Shown here: positions 32,970-42,785 of the stretch, piece by piece
How positions within the stretch are numbered: position 1 is the stretch's first letter
Layout: each line of letters starts with the position of its first letter
Source: Streptomyces sp. YPW6
GTDB lineage: Bacteria > Actinomycetota > Actinomycetes > Streptomycetales > Streptomycetaceae
Direction: 5' to 3'
DNA: 64,000 bases
Assembly (NCBI RefSeq): GCF_018866325.1
Contig: NZ_CP076457.1
Span: 5,429,001-5,493,000, forward strand
Notes under the pieces: generated by a model
The model's input: the letters and a program-made list of their open reading frames with translations, nothing else
Database searches by the model: none
Told to the model about the DNA's origin: nothing
Program-made: the position numbers and the translations under genes

Positions 32970-35380
32970 ACAGCCGTGAAACCGGGTTCGACTCCCGGGA
33001 CGAAGTCCGTCCCGAAGTCCGTCCCGACGTACGTTCCGACATCCGTCCCGGCATCGGTTCCGACGCCCGTTCCGGCATCCGGCCCGATCTCCGTCCCGAC
33101 TCCCGGTCCGGCTCTCGGTTCGACTCCCGGGGCATGGACAGGGGCAGCGTCGGAGGTGCGGGCACGCAGGGGGATGCGGACGAGGAGGGGAAGGGGGTAC
33201 GCAGGGAGGGGCCCATGGACCTGCGGCTCGTTCCGCCGGCCCTGGCGGTCTGGGCGGCAGCGGCGGCGACGCTGAGCCTTTCGGGGCGGTGGGCGGTCGT
33301 TGTGGCAGTCGCCTGCTCGGTTCCGGCGCTCGTTCTGCTGGCGGTGGCCATGCACGCCACTCGGCGGGGGAGCGGAGGGCCTCGGGCCGGGGGTGCCCAC
33401 GCTGAGTCCCGGAGCGGGGGTACCGGCGCGGGCTTCCCGACCGGGAGGGTCGACGGAGACTCCTGGGCTGGGACAGCGGCCGACGAGCCCGGGGCGGGGA
33501 GGCAGAGCGGAGAGCCCGGGGCGGGACGGCGCAGCGGAGAGTCCCGGGCGGGGAGGCGGAGCGGAGAGTCCCGGGCGGGGCGGGCCGTCGGGCGGGCACG
33601 GGTTCTTGCCGCAGGGGGAGCCGTGCTGCTCTGCGCGGGGGCGGGCGCGGCCGTGGCCGGGCTCCACGGAGCGGATGTGCGACGCGGGCCCGTGCCCGGG
33701 CTGGCCCGCGAGTATGCGCGGATCGACGTCGAGGTACGGGTGACCTCGGATCCCCGGCCGACCCGACCGGCAGTGCGCGGCAACCACAGCACCCCGGATC
33801 TTCTCCTGATCGGTGCCGAGGTCATGGAGGTGCGGACGCCGGACGGGCCGAGCACCCGGGTCCGTACGCCGGTGCTGCTCATGGTCGCGGCGGGCGACCA
33901 CCGGTCGGACTGGCAGCGCCTGCTCCCGTCCACCCGGCTCCGCCTCACCGGCCGGCTCTCGCCTCCCGCACACGACGGCGAACGCCTCGCCGCGGTCCTG
34001 CGGGTGGACGATGCGGGGGAGCCGCGGATCACCGGGCCCCCGACGTGGATCCAGCGTGCGGCGGGAGACCTGCGTGCCGGGCTGCGGGAGGCGACGGACG
34101 GTCTGGACGCGGATGCGCGAGCGCTGTTGCCGGGGCTGGTGGTCGGTGACACCTCCAGGGTCCCGCCCGAACTCCACGACGCCTTCAAGGCGACTGACCT
34201 CACCCACCTGCTGAGCGTTTCGGGAGCCAACCTCTCGATTCTGCTCTTCCTTCTCGTCGGCCCGCCGGGATCGGCGTCGAGCGCGGAACGCCGCGGACTG
34301 GCACCTCTGTTGGGGCTCTCCCTGCGGGGGACCGCAGTGATCGGCGGTGTGCTGACCCTCGCGTTCATCGTCGTCTGCCGCCCGGAACCGAGCGTGCTCC
34401 GCGCCGCGGCCTGCGGACTGATCACCCTCCTCGCGATCGGGACGGGCCGACGGAGATCCCTGATCCCCGCTCTGGCGGCCGCTGTCGTCCTCTTGGTGCT
34501 CTACGACCCCTGGCTGGCCCGGAGCTACGGATTCCTGCTGTCGGTCCTGGCCACCGGTGCGCTGCTGACGCTCGCGCCGCGCTGGAGCGCCGCTCTGCGG
34601 GCACGGCGAGTACCGGGCAGGCTTGCCGAGGTTCTGGCTGCGGCGGCGGCCGCGCAGGCGGTGTGCGCGCCCGTGGTGGTGGTCCTGGTCTCACGGGTCA
34701 GCCTGGTGGCGGTGCCCTGCAATCTGCTGGCGGAGTTCGCGGTGGCGCCGGCGACGGTGCTCGGGTTCGTGGCCCTTGCCGTTGCCTCGGTCGCCCCGTC
34801 GGCGGCCGAGTCGGTGGCGAGGGTCGCGAGCTGGCCGGCCGGGTGGATCGCCACGGTCGCCCGGACGGGGGCGGGCCTTCCCGGGGCCGAGGTGCAGTGG
34901 CCCGAAGGGTGGTCCGGCGCCGCGCTGCTGGCCGGACTCACGGTGTCGGCCGTGCTGCTGGCCCCGAGGCTGGCCCGTCACCCCTGGATCTGCGGAGCTG
35001 TCGGGCTGCTTCTGGTGCTGGCGGTGCTGCGGCCGGTTCCGCTGACCCGGATCGTGACCGGATGGCCGCCGCCCGGCTGGTCGTTCGCCCTCTGTGACGT
35101 GGGGCAGGGCGATGCGATGGTCCTCGCGGCGGGGGACGGCACGGGGGTGGTCGTCGACGCCGGACCCGACCCCCGGGCAGTCGACCGGTGCCTGCGCGAT
35201 CTGGCGGTGACCCGGGTTCCGCTCGTGGTCCTCACCCACTTCTTCTTCGGGCACTTCAGTTCTGTGTCATTCCTTGTAACTCGTCTCAGTGAACGCGTCG
35301 TACATCGGATCCCCTTCCCTGCTATCTCTCTTCTCCGCGATGTATCAGGAAGGAGACAGAGTGCAACTGTTCTCGGTTGA
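32966..35380 (+). pseudogene. comEC: comEC, 5' part, interrupted by the mobile element
   Basis: ComEC forms the membrane channel for single-stranded DNA uptake. The first 759 codons (32966-35242) are native: a low-complexity N-terminus (RPEVRPDVRSDIRPG; GAGRRSGES repeats), DUF4131-like and ComEC membrane domains (LLSVSGANLSILLFLL), and the start of the metallo-beta-lactamase-like domain (CDVGQGDAMVLAAGDG...VVLTHF). At codon 759 the native sequence stops, and 45 foreign residues from the element follow before a TGA at 35380. The remaining 201 codons are at 59564-60169. The membrane domains are intact, so partial activity cannot be ruled out; the MBL-like domain is lost. Confidence 0.93.
35237..35249 (+). 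other. attL: left junction of the element
   Basis: CACTTC (35237-35242), from comEC codons His-Phe, is followed by TTCTTCG at the element end. The right junction has CGAAGAA then CACTTC. The inner 7-mers are perfect inverted repeats. Confidence 0.85.
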
Positions 35381-36902
35381 AATGGAGTTGGCCAGGAAGC
35401 ACCTGGAGAGTCCGCTGTTGTCGGGTGACGAGGTGGCTGCCTTGCTCGACAAGCAGGCGATCTCCGACGGCACGCCGATCTACCTCGATGAGGAGACGAT
35501 GATGCCGGTGGAGCCGTACTGCTCGTGGGGCCGGAAGATGTCGTACGAGGATCTGGCGAAGTCGACGCTCAAGGAGTACGGCCGGATCATGGCCCGCGTC
35601 GACGTACACCAGCGCAAGCGTGGCCGTGACATTTTGTCGGCCACGGAGTCGGACCTTATCGCCTACAAGAGGTCGCGCACCCAGCGGACCCGGTCGGCCA
35701 GAGAACCCATTGCCACCGATGGGGGGACGCCCACTCCCAGGCGGTCCCGGCCGGTCGGCTACTCGGCCTGGACCAAAGAGTCCGGGGTCATCGATAGGTT
35801 CTATACGTACGTTGTCAAAGACCGGAAGTGCTTGGAGAGCGCCCCCATGCGGGTTGCCGCGCGGGGGCGGAATGCATTGTCCTCGGGGATCCGCCTCGGC
35901 ATGGACATCCGGCATCTGACCTTCGACCAGTTCCGGTACCTCCGGGATGTCGGGCTGGGTGGGCAGCGGCCTGATTCGAGTGTGAACCGGTCCTTCCGTG
36001 CCAGCGGCCCGCACCGGGGTCGGTGCGCCTGTGACCTGGCTTTGGGCACGGGGATGCGGTGGCAGGAATGGGCGACCGTGCTGTTGCCCGAGCTGGGTAT
36101 CGGATGGGGACGCCCCGGTGAAGCGGCCGAGTTCAAGGTCCAGGCCTGCGCCAAGTACGGCAAGGAACGCACGATCTACGTCCCCGAAGACACCGTCGAA
36201 TCGGCCGAGATCTACTGCTTGCTGGAGAGGCCCTATGTAGTGGAGGCAGCCGCTCGCAGGCTCGGCCGGCTGCACCGAGACTTGTTCGTCGTCTCGCACA
36301 TCGAACATGCAACGGGCCTGATCCGCGGCACGCTCGACGGGATCCAGCAGGAGTTCCTGATGTCTGCGATGGACCCTGATCTGCGGCGGATCACCGTGCG
36401 GGAGGGGGAGTTCGGGCTGGAGGCACTGACTCTCTTCGTCTGCCGGGGCGGTCTGATGCCGCTGGCCGACTCATGGAAGCGCTACCGCCACGACGCCTGG
36501 CGCCGGATGGAAGCCCTCGCGGACGAGACCACGCCGCTGATGCCCGCGAAGAGATGGCGCTGGCACGACCTGCGCCACACCTACGCCCTGCAGCTGCTGA
36601 CCTACCTGGAACGGCAGATGGACGGCGAGGAGCCGGATCACGCGGCCCGCCGCCGCCGTCACCGTTCCTACCTGACAGGGAACATCCGCTACAACCCGCT
36701 GCTGATCGTGAGCCGCAGATTGGGTCACGCGAACCCGTCGACCACCTACGACTATCTCCAGTACACCGACGACCTGGTGAACGACTTCGAGGCGGCCTTC
36801 CGCGACTGGCTCGGCGACCGCGACGAACAGACCACCTACGCGCAGATCGCCTCCCACGCCTTCCGCGTGGAGAAGCCCGCCTTGAAGAACATGGAGGGCT
36901 GA
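35361..36902 (+). CDS. Tyrosine recombinase 1 of the element
   Basis: 513 residues. Carries all recombinase hallmarks: Arg in TGMRWQEWA (about 233), HxxR in WHDLRHTYA (402/405), LGHANPSTTYDY with His456 and nucleophile Tyr465. GTG 35361 is chosen because AAGGAG (35350-35355) precedes it at 5 nt; longer frames start from weak codons. It should cut and join the CACTTC core. The frame overlaps the last 20 bases of the comEC read-through and its stop overlaps the next start (TGATG), so the three recombinase genes are translationally coupled. Resembles the TnpA/RitA position in related elements. Confidence 0.88.
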   Translation: MQLFSVEMELARKHLESPLLSGDEVAALLDKQAISDGTPIYLDEETMMPVEPYCSWGRKMSYEDLAKSTLKEYGRIMARVDVHQRKRGRDILSATESDLIAYKRSRTQRTRSAREPIATDGGTPTPRRSRPVGYSAWTKESGVIDRFYTYVVKDRKCLESAPMRVAARGRNALSSGIRLGMDIRHLTFDQFRYLRDVGLGGQRPDSSVNRSFRASGPHRGRCACDLALGTGMRWQEWATVLLPELGIGWGRPGEAAEFKVQACAKYGKERTIYVPEDTVESAEIYCLLERPYVVEAAARRLGRLHRDLFVVSHIEHATGLIRGTLDGIQQEFLMSAMDPDLRRITVREGEFGLEALTLFVCRGGLMPLADSWKRYRHDAWRRMEALADETTPLMPAKRWRWHDLRHTYALQLLTYLERQMDGEEPDHAARRRRHRSYLTGNIRYNPLLIVSRRLGHANPSTTYDYLQYTDDLVNDFEAAFRDWLGDRDEQTTYAQIASHAFRVEKPALKNMEG

Positions 36903-38821
36903 TGCCCAGGAAGCGCATTGTCCAACAACGCCTGCTCGAGGCACTGGACGCCCCGGCGGGGACATCCGGCCTGGGACTGCGGGTCGTCTCCACGACTAGC
37001 CGAGGCCGAGAAGTGCTGCAGTACGTTGACCCGGCCGCCTACCGATGCTCACGGCTGGCCGCTCAGCTGGCGGACGAGTGGGTGGAGTACGTCGCCTCCA
37101 CCAGCCTCACCGCTGGCCCCTCGGATAACTATCGCAGGGCCATCGAGAAGCTCTGCGAGACGGCGGACACCCAGACGGACGCCGAGCTGATGACGCTGGA
37201 GAGCCCTGGGCTGAAGCCCGTCCTCTCGAAGTGGGAGCGGAATCTGCCGGCCGAGTTCTCCACGGGGTCGCAGTGGCCCGCCATGCTGGCCCGCGCCATG
37301 CACGTGCTGATCGTCCGGCGCGACGACCATCGGCACCGCAGCGTCGACGAGGGCCTCGCCCGCCTTGCCCGCGGCCCGATTCTGATCGGCTGGGGTGAGT
37401 CGAACGAACGCGATGAGTTCGAGCTCGCGGAGAAGCAGGCCATGGTCCGAGCCGCGTGGACCTCGGCGAACGCTCTGCAAAAGCGCCTGGACGAGGGCTG
37501 GGCCCTGGCCGGGCAGGGACAGCACCCCGACCAGGGAAGTTGGTTCAACATCGCGGACTTGCTGTGGTTTCTGTGCCAGAACACGGTCCACGCGAAGGAG
37601 ACCACCAGAGCTTTGCCTCCTGCCTCCTTGTGGCCCGAGGAGTTGCGCGCGCTCATCACCAGGCCGGACGGTCATGTCTACTCCAACATGGCCAAGATCA
37701 TGCTGGTCAGACGGCTATTGAGCCGTCTCTATCCGACTACCTTGGACCTGCATGCGTTCCGGGTGCTGCTGATGGATGCCACCGGACATGCCTCCGAGGA
37801 AGTGACAGACTTCGGCCCCGGCGACGTCGAGTTCCTCCCCAAGGGTGTCCGGCTCACGTTGATCAAGGACCGCGCGAGCCGGCTGCGGCACCGGGCCTTC
37901 CGCGACGCCGCTCAGCCCCAGCCGGAGACCGGAGAGCGGGGTGAACACGAGAGTTATGACAAGCCCCGGCGGGAAGCCAGCGCGATCGTGCGCCGCCTGC
38001 TTCAGGCCACTGAGAAGGTCCGGGAACGGACACCGCACATCACCAACACCCTCTTCGTCCGGGCCGTGGTGCATGCCAACCTGGAGATTGAGTTCTGCCG
38101 CTGGGACCCAGAGGTTCCTTCGATGGCCTTCGGGAAGTGGCTGGACTCCGTCGGCGTGACCATCGAAGGGGACCGGCACATCGGCCGGCTGCGGAAATCG
38201 ACCAAGGTCGAGAAAGCCATCGTGAGCGGTGGGCGGATCAGCGAGGCCGCCGACGACCACCTGGAAGAAACCTTCGCTGGCCACTACGCGCAGGGCACGA
38301 CCCTGCGGGTAATTTCCGGCGAGGTGATTACCACCGCCCAAGACCATTGGTTCAGCAAGGCGACCGGTGGGCCCACCGTCATCACCTCCGACGCGGCGGA
38401 GGCAGCGGGGGACAGCGAGGCACTCCAGGCGCTCGGGCTGCAGCCCGAGGAGGCGGACGGAATCGTCCAGGGTCAGCTCGACATGGGGATTTCCCACTGC
38501 AGGAACCCATACGACGGTCCTTACAGTCCGCCCGGTGAGCTCTGCGCGGTCGCCCCGCTGCGGTGTCTCGAGTGCCGCAACGCCTGGGTAATGCCCAGCC
38601 AGCTTCCCCAACTGCTCCTCTTCCAATCGCACTTGGAGAAAGTCAAGCAACGGCTGACGCCGCAGGCATTCACCAGGCACTGGGGCCAGTCCTACTCGAA
38701 CCTCACTGCGGTCCTTGCCGACCGCAATGACGAGGAGATCACGCTGGCCCGCAAACACATCGGTGCCGGAGAGGCCACCTTGGACCTTCCGCTGTCCGCA
38801 CGCGTGGAGTTCGACTCGTGA
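36902..38821 (+). CDS. Recombinase-related protein 2 (TnpB/RitB-like position)
   Basis: 639 residues from ATG 36902 in TGATG. The C-terminal half resembles an integrase catalytic domain: HIGRLRKSTKVEKA gives an HxxR, and FAGHYAQGTTLRVISGEV resembles the box II His region. But the usual TG(M/L)R is TGHASEEV, and no Tyr lies at the normal distance after the His, so catalytic residues seem incomplete. A C-terminal cysteine cluster (SHCRN...GELCAVAPLRCLECRN) probably binds zinc. It may be a helper subunit that lets the complex recognise its target, while protein 1 or 3 does the chemistry. Middle gene of an overlapping operon. Confidence 0.78.
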   Translation: MPRKRIVQQRLLEALDAPAGTSGLGLRVVSTTSRGREVLQYVDPAAYRCSRLAAQLADEWVEYVASTSLTAGPSDNYRRAIEKLCETADTQTDAELMTLESPGLKPVLSKWERNLPAEFSTGSQWPAMLARAMHVLIVRRDDHRHRSVDEGLARLARGPILIGWGESNERDEFELAEKQAMVRAAWTSANALQKRLDEGWALAGQGQHPDQGSWFNIADLLWFLCQNTVHAKETTRALPPASLWPEELRALITRPDGHVYSNMAKIMLVRRLLSRLYPTTLDLHAFRVLLMDATGHASEEVTDFGPGDVEFLPKGVRLTLIKDRASRLRHRAFRDAAQPQPETGERGEHESYDKPRREASAIVRRLLQATEKVRERTPHITNTLFVRAVVHANLEIEFCRWDPEVPSMAFGKWLDSVGVTIEGDRHIGRLRKSTKVEKAIVSGGRISEAADDHLEETFAGHYAQGTTLRVISGEVITTAQDHWFSKATGGPTVITSDAAEAAGDSEALQALGLQPEEADGIVQGQLDMGISHCRNPYDGPYSPPGELCAVAPLRCLECRNAWVMPSQLPQLLLFQSHLEKVKQRLTPQAFTRHWGQSYSNLTAVLADRNDEEITLARKHIGAGEATLDLPLSARVEFDS

Positions 38822-40926
38822 TCCTGACCAGCCCCGCCGCCGAGTGGATCCCTCTCTTCCCTGCGGACGAACCCGTCGTCCAGGGCCGTCCACTGCACAA
38901 GGACGCTCGACGCCCGGACGCCCGGATCCCCCTGTTCGGCGACACCAGGTCTTGGGACTACAACGGCATTCTCGAGCGCCCCGCTAACTTCTCCGCCAGC
39001 GAGTGGAAGATGAACTTCACCGGTGTTCTGGAGCCTCCGGCCTGGAACCTGCTGGCCCGTGAGGTCGCGATGATCCTTTCCAATCCGCAGCACGAGACGC
39101 TGCAGGACAAGGGCATCCACCTCGGCTACTCCGCAGCGGACGTGATCACCTTGCGCAATGCGCTCTCCTATCTCCGAGGAGCGGTCAAGTGGGGGCGGAA
39201 GAACGGCCTTCCTGACCTTCCCTCGGAGTGGGAGGTCGTCGACCTCAAGCGCCACATCAAGGACCTGGCCAAATGCCTGCGGCCGGCTACGGTCTGTGGG
39301 CACGTCGGGCTCTTCCAGAAGATGCATGCGTTCAGCGAGGTGCTCACCGTCGGATGGCCGACGGCGGATCCCTGGCCCGGCAAGAGCGCCCGCCAGGTCT
39401 CGAAGTACGTCAAGACGTCCGAACTGTCCACGCAAGCCGTCGCACCGGAAATCTGGTTCCCGCTTATTCGTGCGGCCTGGGCATACATCCACACCTTCGC
39501 GCCGGACATTCTCCGGGCCGTTCGATGCTACGGCGGACTCCGCCAGGCCGCCGGTCGGTCCACTGCGGGGAAGACCGCAGAACTCAAAGCATGGCTCGCC
39601 GACCCGGACAACAAGGTCCCCGTCTACTACGACCGTGACCGGCCTGACGAGCAGCCCCCGCGGGTCAACTGGCGTTTGATGGCGCTGTTCCTTGGCGTCA
39701 CTGAAGACCTTCATCACGCCCTGTTCTCCGAACGCCGCCGCCCCAGCAGCCGCGAGCGGCGCGGGATGGTCTTGAACGCCGTTTCCGAGGGCCGGTTCAC
39801 CCATGCAGGACCCGTGCAGGACCTGACGGAGGTCACCCGAGCGGACAGCAGCGTCGGCCGATGGCACCCTGGCTTCGACGCCCAGCAACTCCACAGACTC
39901 CAGACGGTGCTACGGGATGCCGCGTTCGTCTTGGTCGCCGCCTTGTCAATGATGCGCGACTCGGAGCTGCACAAGATCGGCCGCAACTGCATCGTCGAGC
40001 ACTACAACTCGCCCGCCATCGCCTCAACCCTGAGCAAGGGCAACAGCAACAAGCCCCGCAAGCACTGGTGGATCTCCGAGCCGGTTGCCGAGGCCATCGC
40101 GGTCGCTGAAATCGTCTCAGTACACCCCGACCGGGTTTTCGCCCCGATCCAGAGGCCGGACTCCGACGAGGCCATCGACGGCTCCGAGATGGTGAGTTCC
40201 TTCATCGCCTTCGTCAACGAAGGCCGGGACTGGTCAGGGCTCGACCGGATCCCCGAAGGCGATGCCTCGCCCCACATGTTCCGCAAGACCATGGCGATGC
40301 TGACCGACCAGTTCGCCGGATCGGAGATCGCCCTGGGCATTCAGCTCAAGCACATCGCCACCCGGGCTCTCGCCAACAGCTCCACCCGCGGTTATGCAGC
40401 CGCAGACGACGCTTGGGCCAAGCACCTTGAGAACGCCATCGACGCCGCCCGATTCAGGCGACTGAAGAACCTCTACCAGGCCCACAAGGACGGAGAGGTC
40501 ATCGGCTTCGGCCACGGAGCCGACCGCGTCAAAGCCGCCTTCGACCAGATCATCGCAACCGTCAAAGCCCGAAACGTCAGCTCCCGCGTCGAAGAGGACC
40601 TCCTGCGCAAGGCCGGAATCACCATCCGCTTCGGTGTCCTCAACAACTGCCTCTACGACGCTTCGCAACCCGCCGGTGCGGTCTGCCTCGAGAACGCGAT
40701 CATCCCGGAAGGCCACACGGGTCCGCTGCCGGATCGCTGCCGTCCCGACCGTTGCGGCAACAGCATGATCGGCGTCGAGCATGTCCCGATCTACGACTCC
40801 CATCATCGCACTCAGCTCAAGCTCCTTCAGACCCCCGGCTTGGCACCCTGCCGCCGAGCCCTCATCACCCGCGAAGCCGAGCGAGCCGAGGCCGTCCTGA
40901 ATCAAGTCCAGGAGGCATCCGCATGA
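38818..40926 (+). CDS. Tyrosine recombinase 3 of the element
   Basis: 702 residues from GTG 38818, overlapping the previous stop (GTGA). Catalytic residues: Arg380 in SMMRDSEL, His486/Arg489 in SPHMFRKTMA, His512 in LKHIATRAL and Tyr526 in RGYAAADD. A C-terminal Cys cluster (LNNCLYD...GAVCLEN...DRCRPDRCG) likely binds zinc. It is the longest of the three and looks active. The N-terminal ~250 residues would bind the arm or target DNA. The following small gene starts within its stop codon. Confidence 0.85.
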   Translation: MILTSPAAEWIPLFPADEPVVQGRPLHKDARRPDARIPLFGDTRSWDYNGILERPANFSASEWKMNFTGVLEPPAWNLLAREVAMILSNPQHETLQDKGIHLGYSAADVITLRNALSYLRGAVKWGRKNGLPDLPSEWEVVDLKRHIKDLAKCLRPATVCGHVGLFQKMHAFSEVLTVGWPTADPWPGKSARQVSKYVKTSELSTQAVAPEIWFPLIRAAWAYIHTFAPDILRAVRCYGGLRQAAGRSTAGKTAELKAWLADPDNKVPVYYDRDRPDEQPPRVNWRLMALFLGVTEDLHHALFSERRRPSSRERRGMVLNAVSEGRFTHAGPVQDLTEVTRADSSVGRWHPGFDAQQLHRLQTVLRDAAFVLVAALSMMRDSELHKIGRNCIVEHYNSPAIASTLSKGNSNKPRKHWWISEPVAEAIAVAEIVSVHPDRVFAPIQRPDSDEAIDGSEMVSSFIAFVNEGRDWSGLDRIPEGDASPHMFRKTMAMLTDQFAGSEIALGIQLKHIATRALANSSTRGYAAADDAWAKHLENAIDAARFRRLKNLYQAHKDGEVIGFGHGADRVKAAFDQIIATVKARNVSSRVEEDLLRKAGITIRFGVLNNCLYDASQPAGAVCLENAIIPEGHTGPLPDRCRPDRCGNSMIGVEHVPIYDSHHRTQLKLLQTPGLAPCRRALITREAERAEAVLNQVQEASA

Positions 40927-41372
40927 CTCCTGCCCGCCCTGCCGAGGACCAAGTGTCCGACAAAACCGCCCAAGCCCTCCGGGCCGCTATGCAACGGCTC
41001 ATCGCAGGCAAGCCTCAGCACACGGACGGGAAGCTCACCAAGGAGAACCTTTGGAGAGAAGCCCAGGTCAGCCGGGCGACGATGAACCGGGCCCCCAGCA
41101 TCCTCGCCGAGTGGGACGCCTACGTCGCAGTCCACGGGAAGGTCACCCGCGGCGAGGCGCAACGCGACGGGCAGATCGCGGAACTCCGCAAGAAACTGAG
41201 GGCGAAGACCCAGGAATGCACTGGCCTTGAAAAGCGCCTCAAGGCCGCCGCCACGGCAATCGCCGCTCTGCACCACGACAACGAAGCCCTCCGCGAGGAA
41301 CTCGGCAAGCGAAGCGAACGCACCGTTGTCGAGTTGTCCTCCCGCCGCCGAGGGACAACCGAGAACGAATGA
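40923..41372 (+). CDS. TnpC-like accessory protein
   Basis: 149 residues from ATG 40923 (ATGA overlap with the recombinase stop). The N-terminal part carries a short helix-turn-helix-like region (LTKENLWREAQVSRATMNRA); the C-terminal half is a heptad-rich coiled coil (IAELRKKLRAKTQECTGLEK). Size, position after the recombinases and fold resemble TnpC of Tn554, which affects frequency and orientation of insertion. No enzymatic motif. Confidence 0.75.
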   Translation: MTPARPAEDQVSDKTAQALRAAMQRLIAGKPQHTDGKLTKENLWREAQVSRATMNRAPSILAEWDAYVAVHGKVTRGEAQRDGQIAELRKKLRAKTQECTGLEKRLKAAATAIAALHHDNEALREELGKRSERTVVELSSRRRGTTENE

Positions 41373-41475
41373 GCTGTCACTCTCCACCCTGGCACGCGCG
41401 GAGCCAGGCTCCCGAACTGCCCTAGGTCGCCTGGCTCTACTTCCGACCACCTACGTCGACTCCGCCCACACTCGC

Positions 41476-41682
41476 ATGACGGACTTTGAGCAAGCGCGGC
41501 GATTGCGCGCCCAGCTCGGCGAGGAGCGGATCGCATGGATGGAGAAGCTGACGAAGGCCCGGGAGGCCGCACAGGCCAGCGTGGCCACGCTCGGGCAGGT
41601 GGAGGCACTGAGCTTCTTCGAGTTGGCCACCGATCGGGTGATGGGCCGTGAAGCGCAACGGGCGAGGCCCCTGAGCTGTTGA
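41476..41682 (+). CDS. Possible small helical protein
   Basis: 68 residues (MTDFEQARRLRAQLGEER...), mostly charged helix. No ribosome-binding site is evident. It ends at the left inverted repeat of the downstream insertion sequence and may be truncated by it. Weakly supported. Confidence 0.3.
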   Translation: MTDFEQARRLRAQLGEERIAWMEKLTKAREAAQASVATLGQVEALSFFELATDRVMGREAQRARPLSC

Positions 41683-42547
41683 TCGAGGTGTCTGACGTCT
41701 CAACCACGCTGCTCGGGGGCCTCGTTGGTCATCCATCCTGCCGCACTCGACCTGCCACATGCGCACGTGGAGTGGGTCACCCTGCTGGTTGTCATTCGTG
41801 AGGGCGACCGGCGCTGCAAGCTCCGTCCGTCTCAGCGGGCGATGGTGGCACTGGTGTACCTACGAGAGCACACCACTCTGGCGAAGATCGCCGCCGGGTT
41901 CGGGATCAGCGAGTCCACCGCCCACGCCTACACCCGCGCGATCGTCGACCTGCTCGCCGAACGAGCACCGGGTCTGCTCAAGACGCTGCGTGAGCACGAT
42001 CCCGACTTCGTCCTGCTCGACGGCACCCTCGCCGAGTGCGACCGGGTCGGCGACGGTCGGGCCGACTACTCCCACAAGCACCGGCGCCATGGTGTGAACG
42101 TGCAGGTCGTCACCGATCCCGGCGGCCGGCTGCTGTGGATCTCGCCCGCGCTGCCGGGCCGCACACACGACCTGACCGCCGCCCGTACCCACTGGATCAT
42201 CCGGATCTGCGAGCGCCAGGGTGTTCCCATCCTGGCCGATCTCGCCTACCAGGGCGCCGGTCCGTGGCTGACGACCGGCATCAAACGCAAGCCACTCCAG
42301 GAACTCACTCCCACCGAGAAGACCCTCAACCGGGCCCTGGCCGCAGCACGAGCACCCGTGGAACGCGGTGTCGCGAGCCTGAAGTCCTGGCGGATCTTCC
42401 GCAGGTCCCGGTGCAGCCCCAACCGCATGACGTCAATCGCCAAGGCCATCCTCACGCTGGAGAGGCAACTCTGAAGGAGCTCACTGATCCTGCAGATCTG
42501 ACCAGCCATATGCACCAGGACGGCCCCTCAGAACAGCTGCGGGGCCT
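41665..42547 (+). mobile_element. IS5-family insertion sequence, ~0.88 kb
   Basis: Imperfect terminal inverted repeats: AGGCCCCTGAGCTGTT (41665-41680) and AACAGCTGCGGGGCCT (42532-42547). A single DDE transposase gene lies between them. No clear target-site duplication is visible, so one end may be altered. Confidence 0.7.
41725..42474 (+). CDS. IS5-family DDE transposase
   Basis: 249 residues. Catalytic residues: Asp in VLLDGTLAECDR, Asp in LADLAYQGAGPW, Glu in APVERGVASLKSW. A helix-turn-helix is present (TLAKIAAGFGISESTAHAYT). The frame starts at TTG 41725. An upstream GTG frame at 41688 (SDVSTTLLGGLVGHPS) in a different phase looks like the usual N-terminus, so a one-base frameshift near 41735 is possible and activity is uncertain. 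Confidence 0.75.
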   Translation: MVIHPAALDLPHAHVEWVTLLVVIREGDRRCKLRPSQRAMVALVYLREHTTLAKIAAGFGISESTAHAYTRAIVDLLAERAPGLLKTLREHDPDFVLLDGTLAECDRVGDGRADYSHKHRRHGVNVQVVTDPGGRLLWISPALPGRTHDLTAARTHWIIRICERQGVPILADLAYQGAGPWLTTGIKRKPLQELTPTEKTLNRALAAARAPVERGVASLKSWRIFRRSRCSPNRMTSIAKAILTLERQL

Positions 42548-42717
42548 GTTCCTCTCTCCAAGCGGTGCACTTCATTCGAGCCGTCCGGCCACAAGAGAGC
42601 TGCAGACAGGGCCACTTGCCACGAGCCGTTCTCTCCGGCAGGCCATCCGCGATCACGAGCATCACTCCCCCCTGACCCGGCTCACGGCCTACAGAAGGGT
42701 CGTAAAGCTCGGCGATT

Positions 42718-42759
42718 CTTATAAAACTCGACCCTCATCTGAGGTACAGTCTTTATAAG
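42718..42759. promoter_or_regulatory. Operator/promoter region of the ImmA/IrrE operon
   Basis: Inverted repeats CTTATAAA (42718-42725) and TTTATAAG (42752-42759) flank a second palindrome CCTCA-TC-TGAGG (42733-42744). AT-rich boxes could serve as -10 elements (TACAGT at 42745). The regulator encoded at 43536 is a natural candidate. The gap 42548-42717 holds nothing else recognisable. Confidence 0.5.
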
Positions 42760-42785
42760 CTCGCTGTCGACCCTTGGAGGTTCCC

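Noticed and set aside
35289..35360. Earlier start for recombinase 1 (GTG 35289 or ATG 35340)
   Set aside because: The only good ribosome-binding site, AAGGAG at 35350-35355, serves GTG 35361.
36473..36901. N-terminal extension of recombinase 2 to 36473
   Set aside because: It overlaps the catalytic codons of recombinase 1; the coupled ATG at 36902 is more natural and gives the expected overlap.
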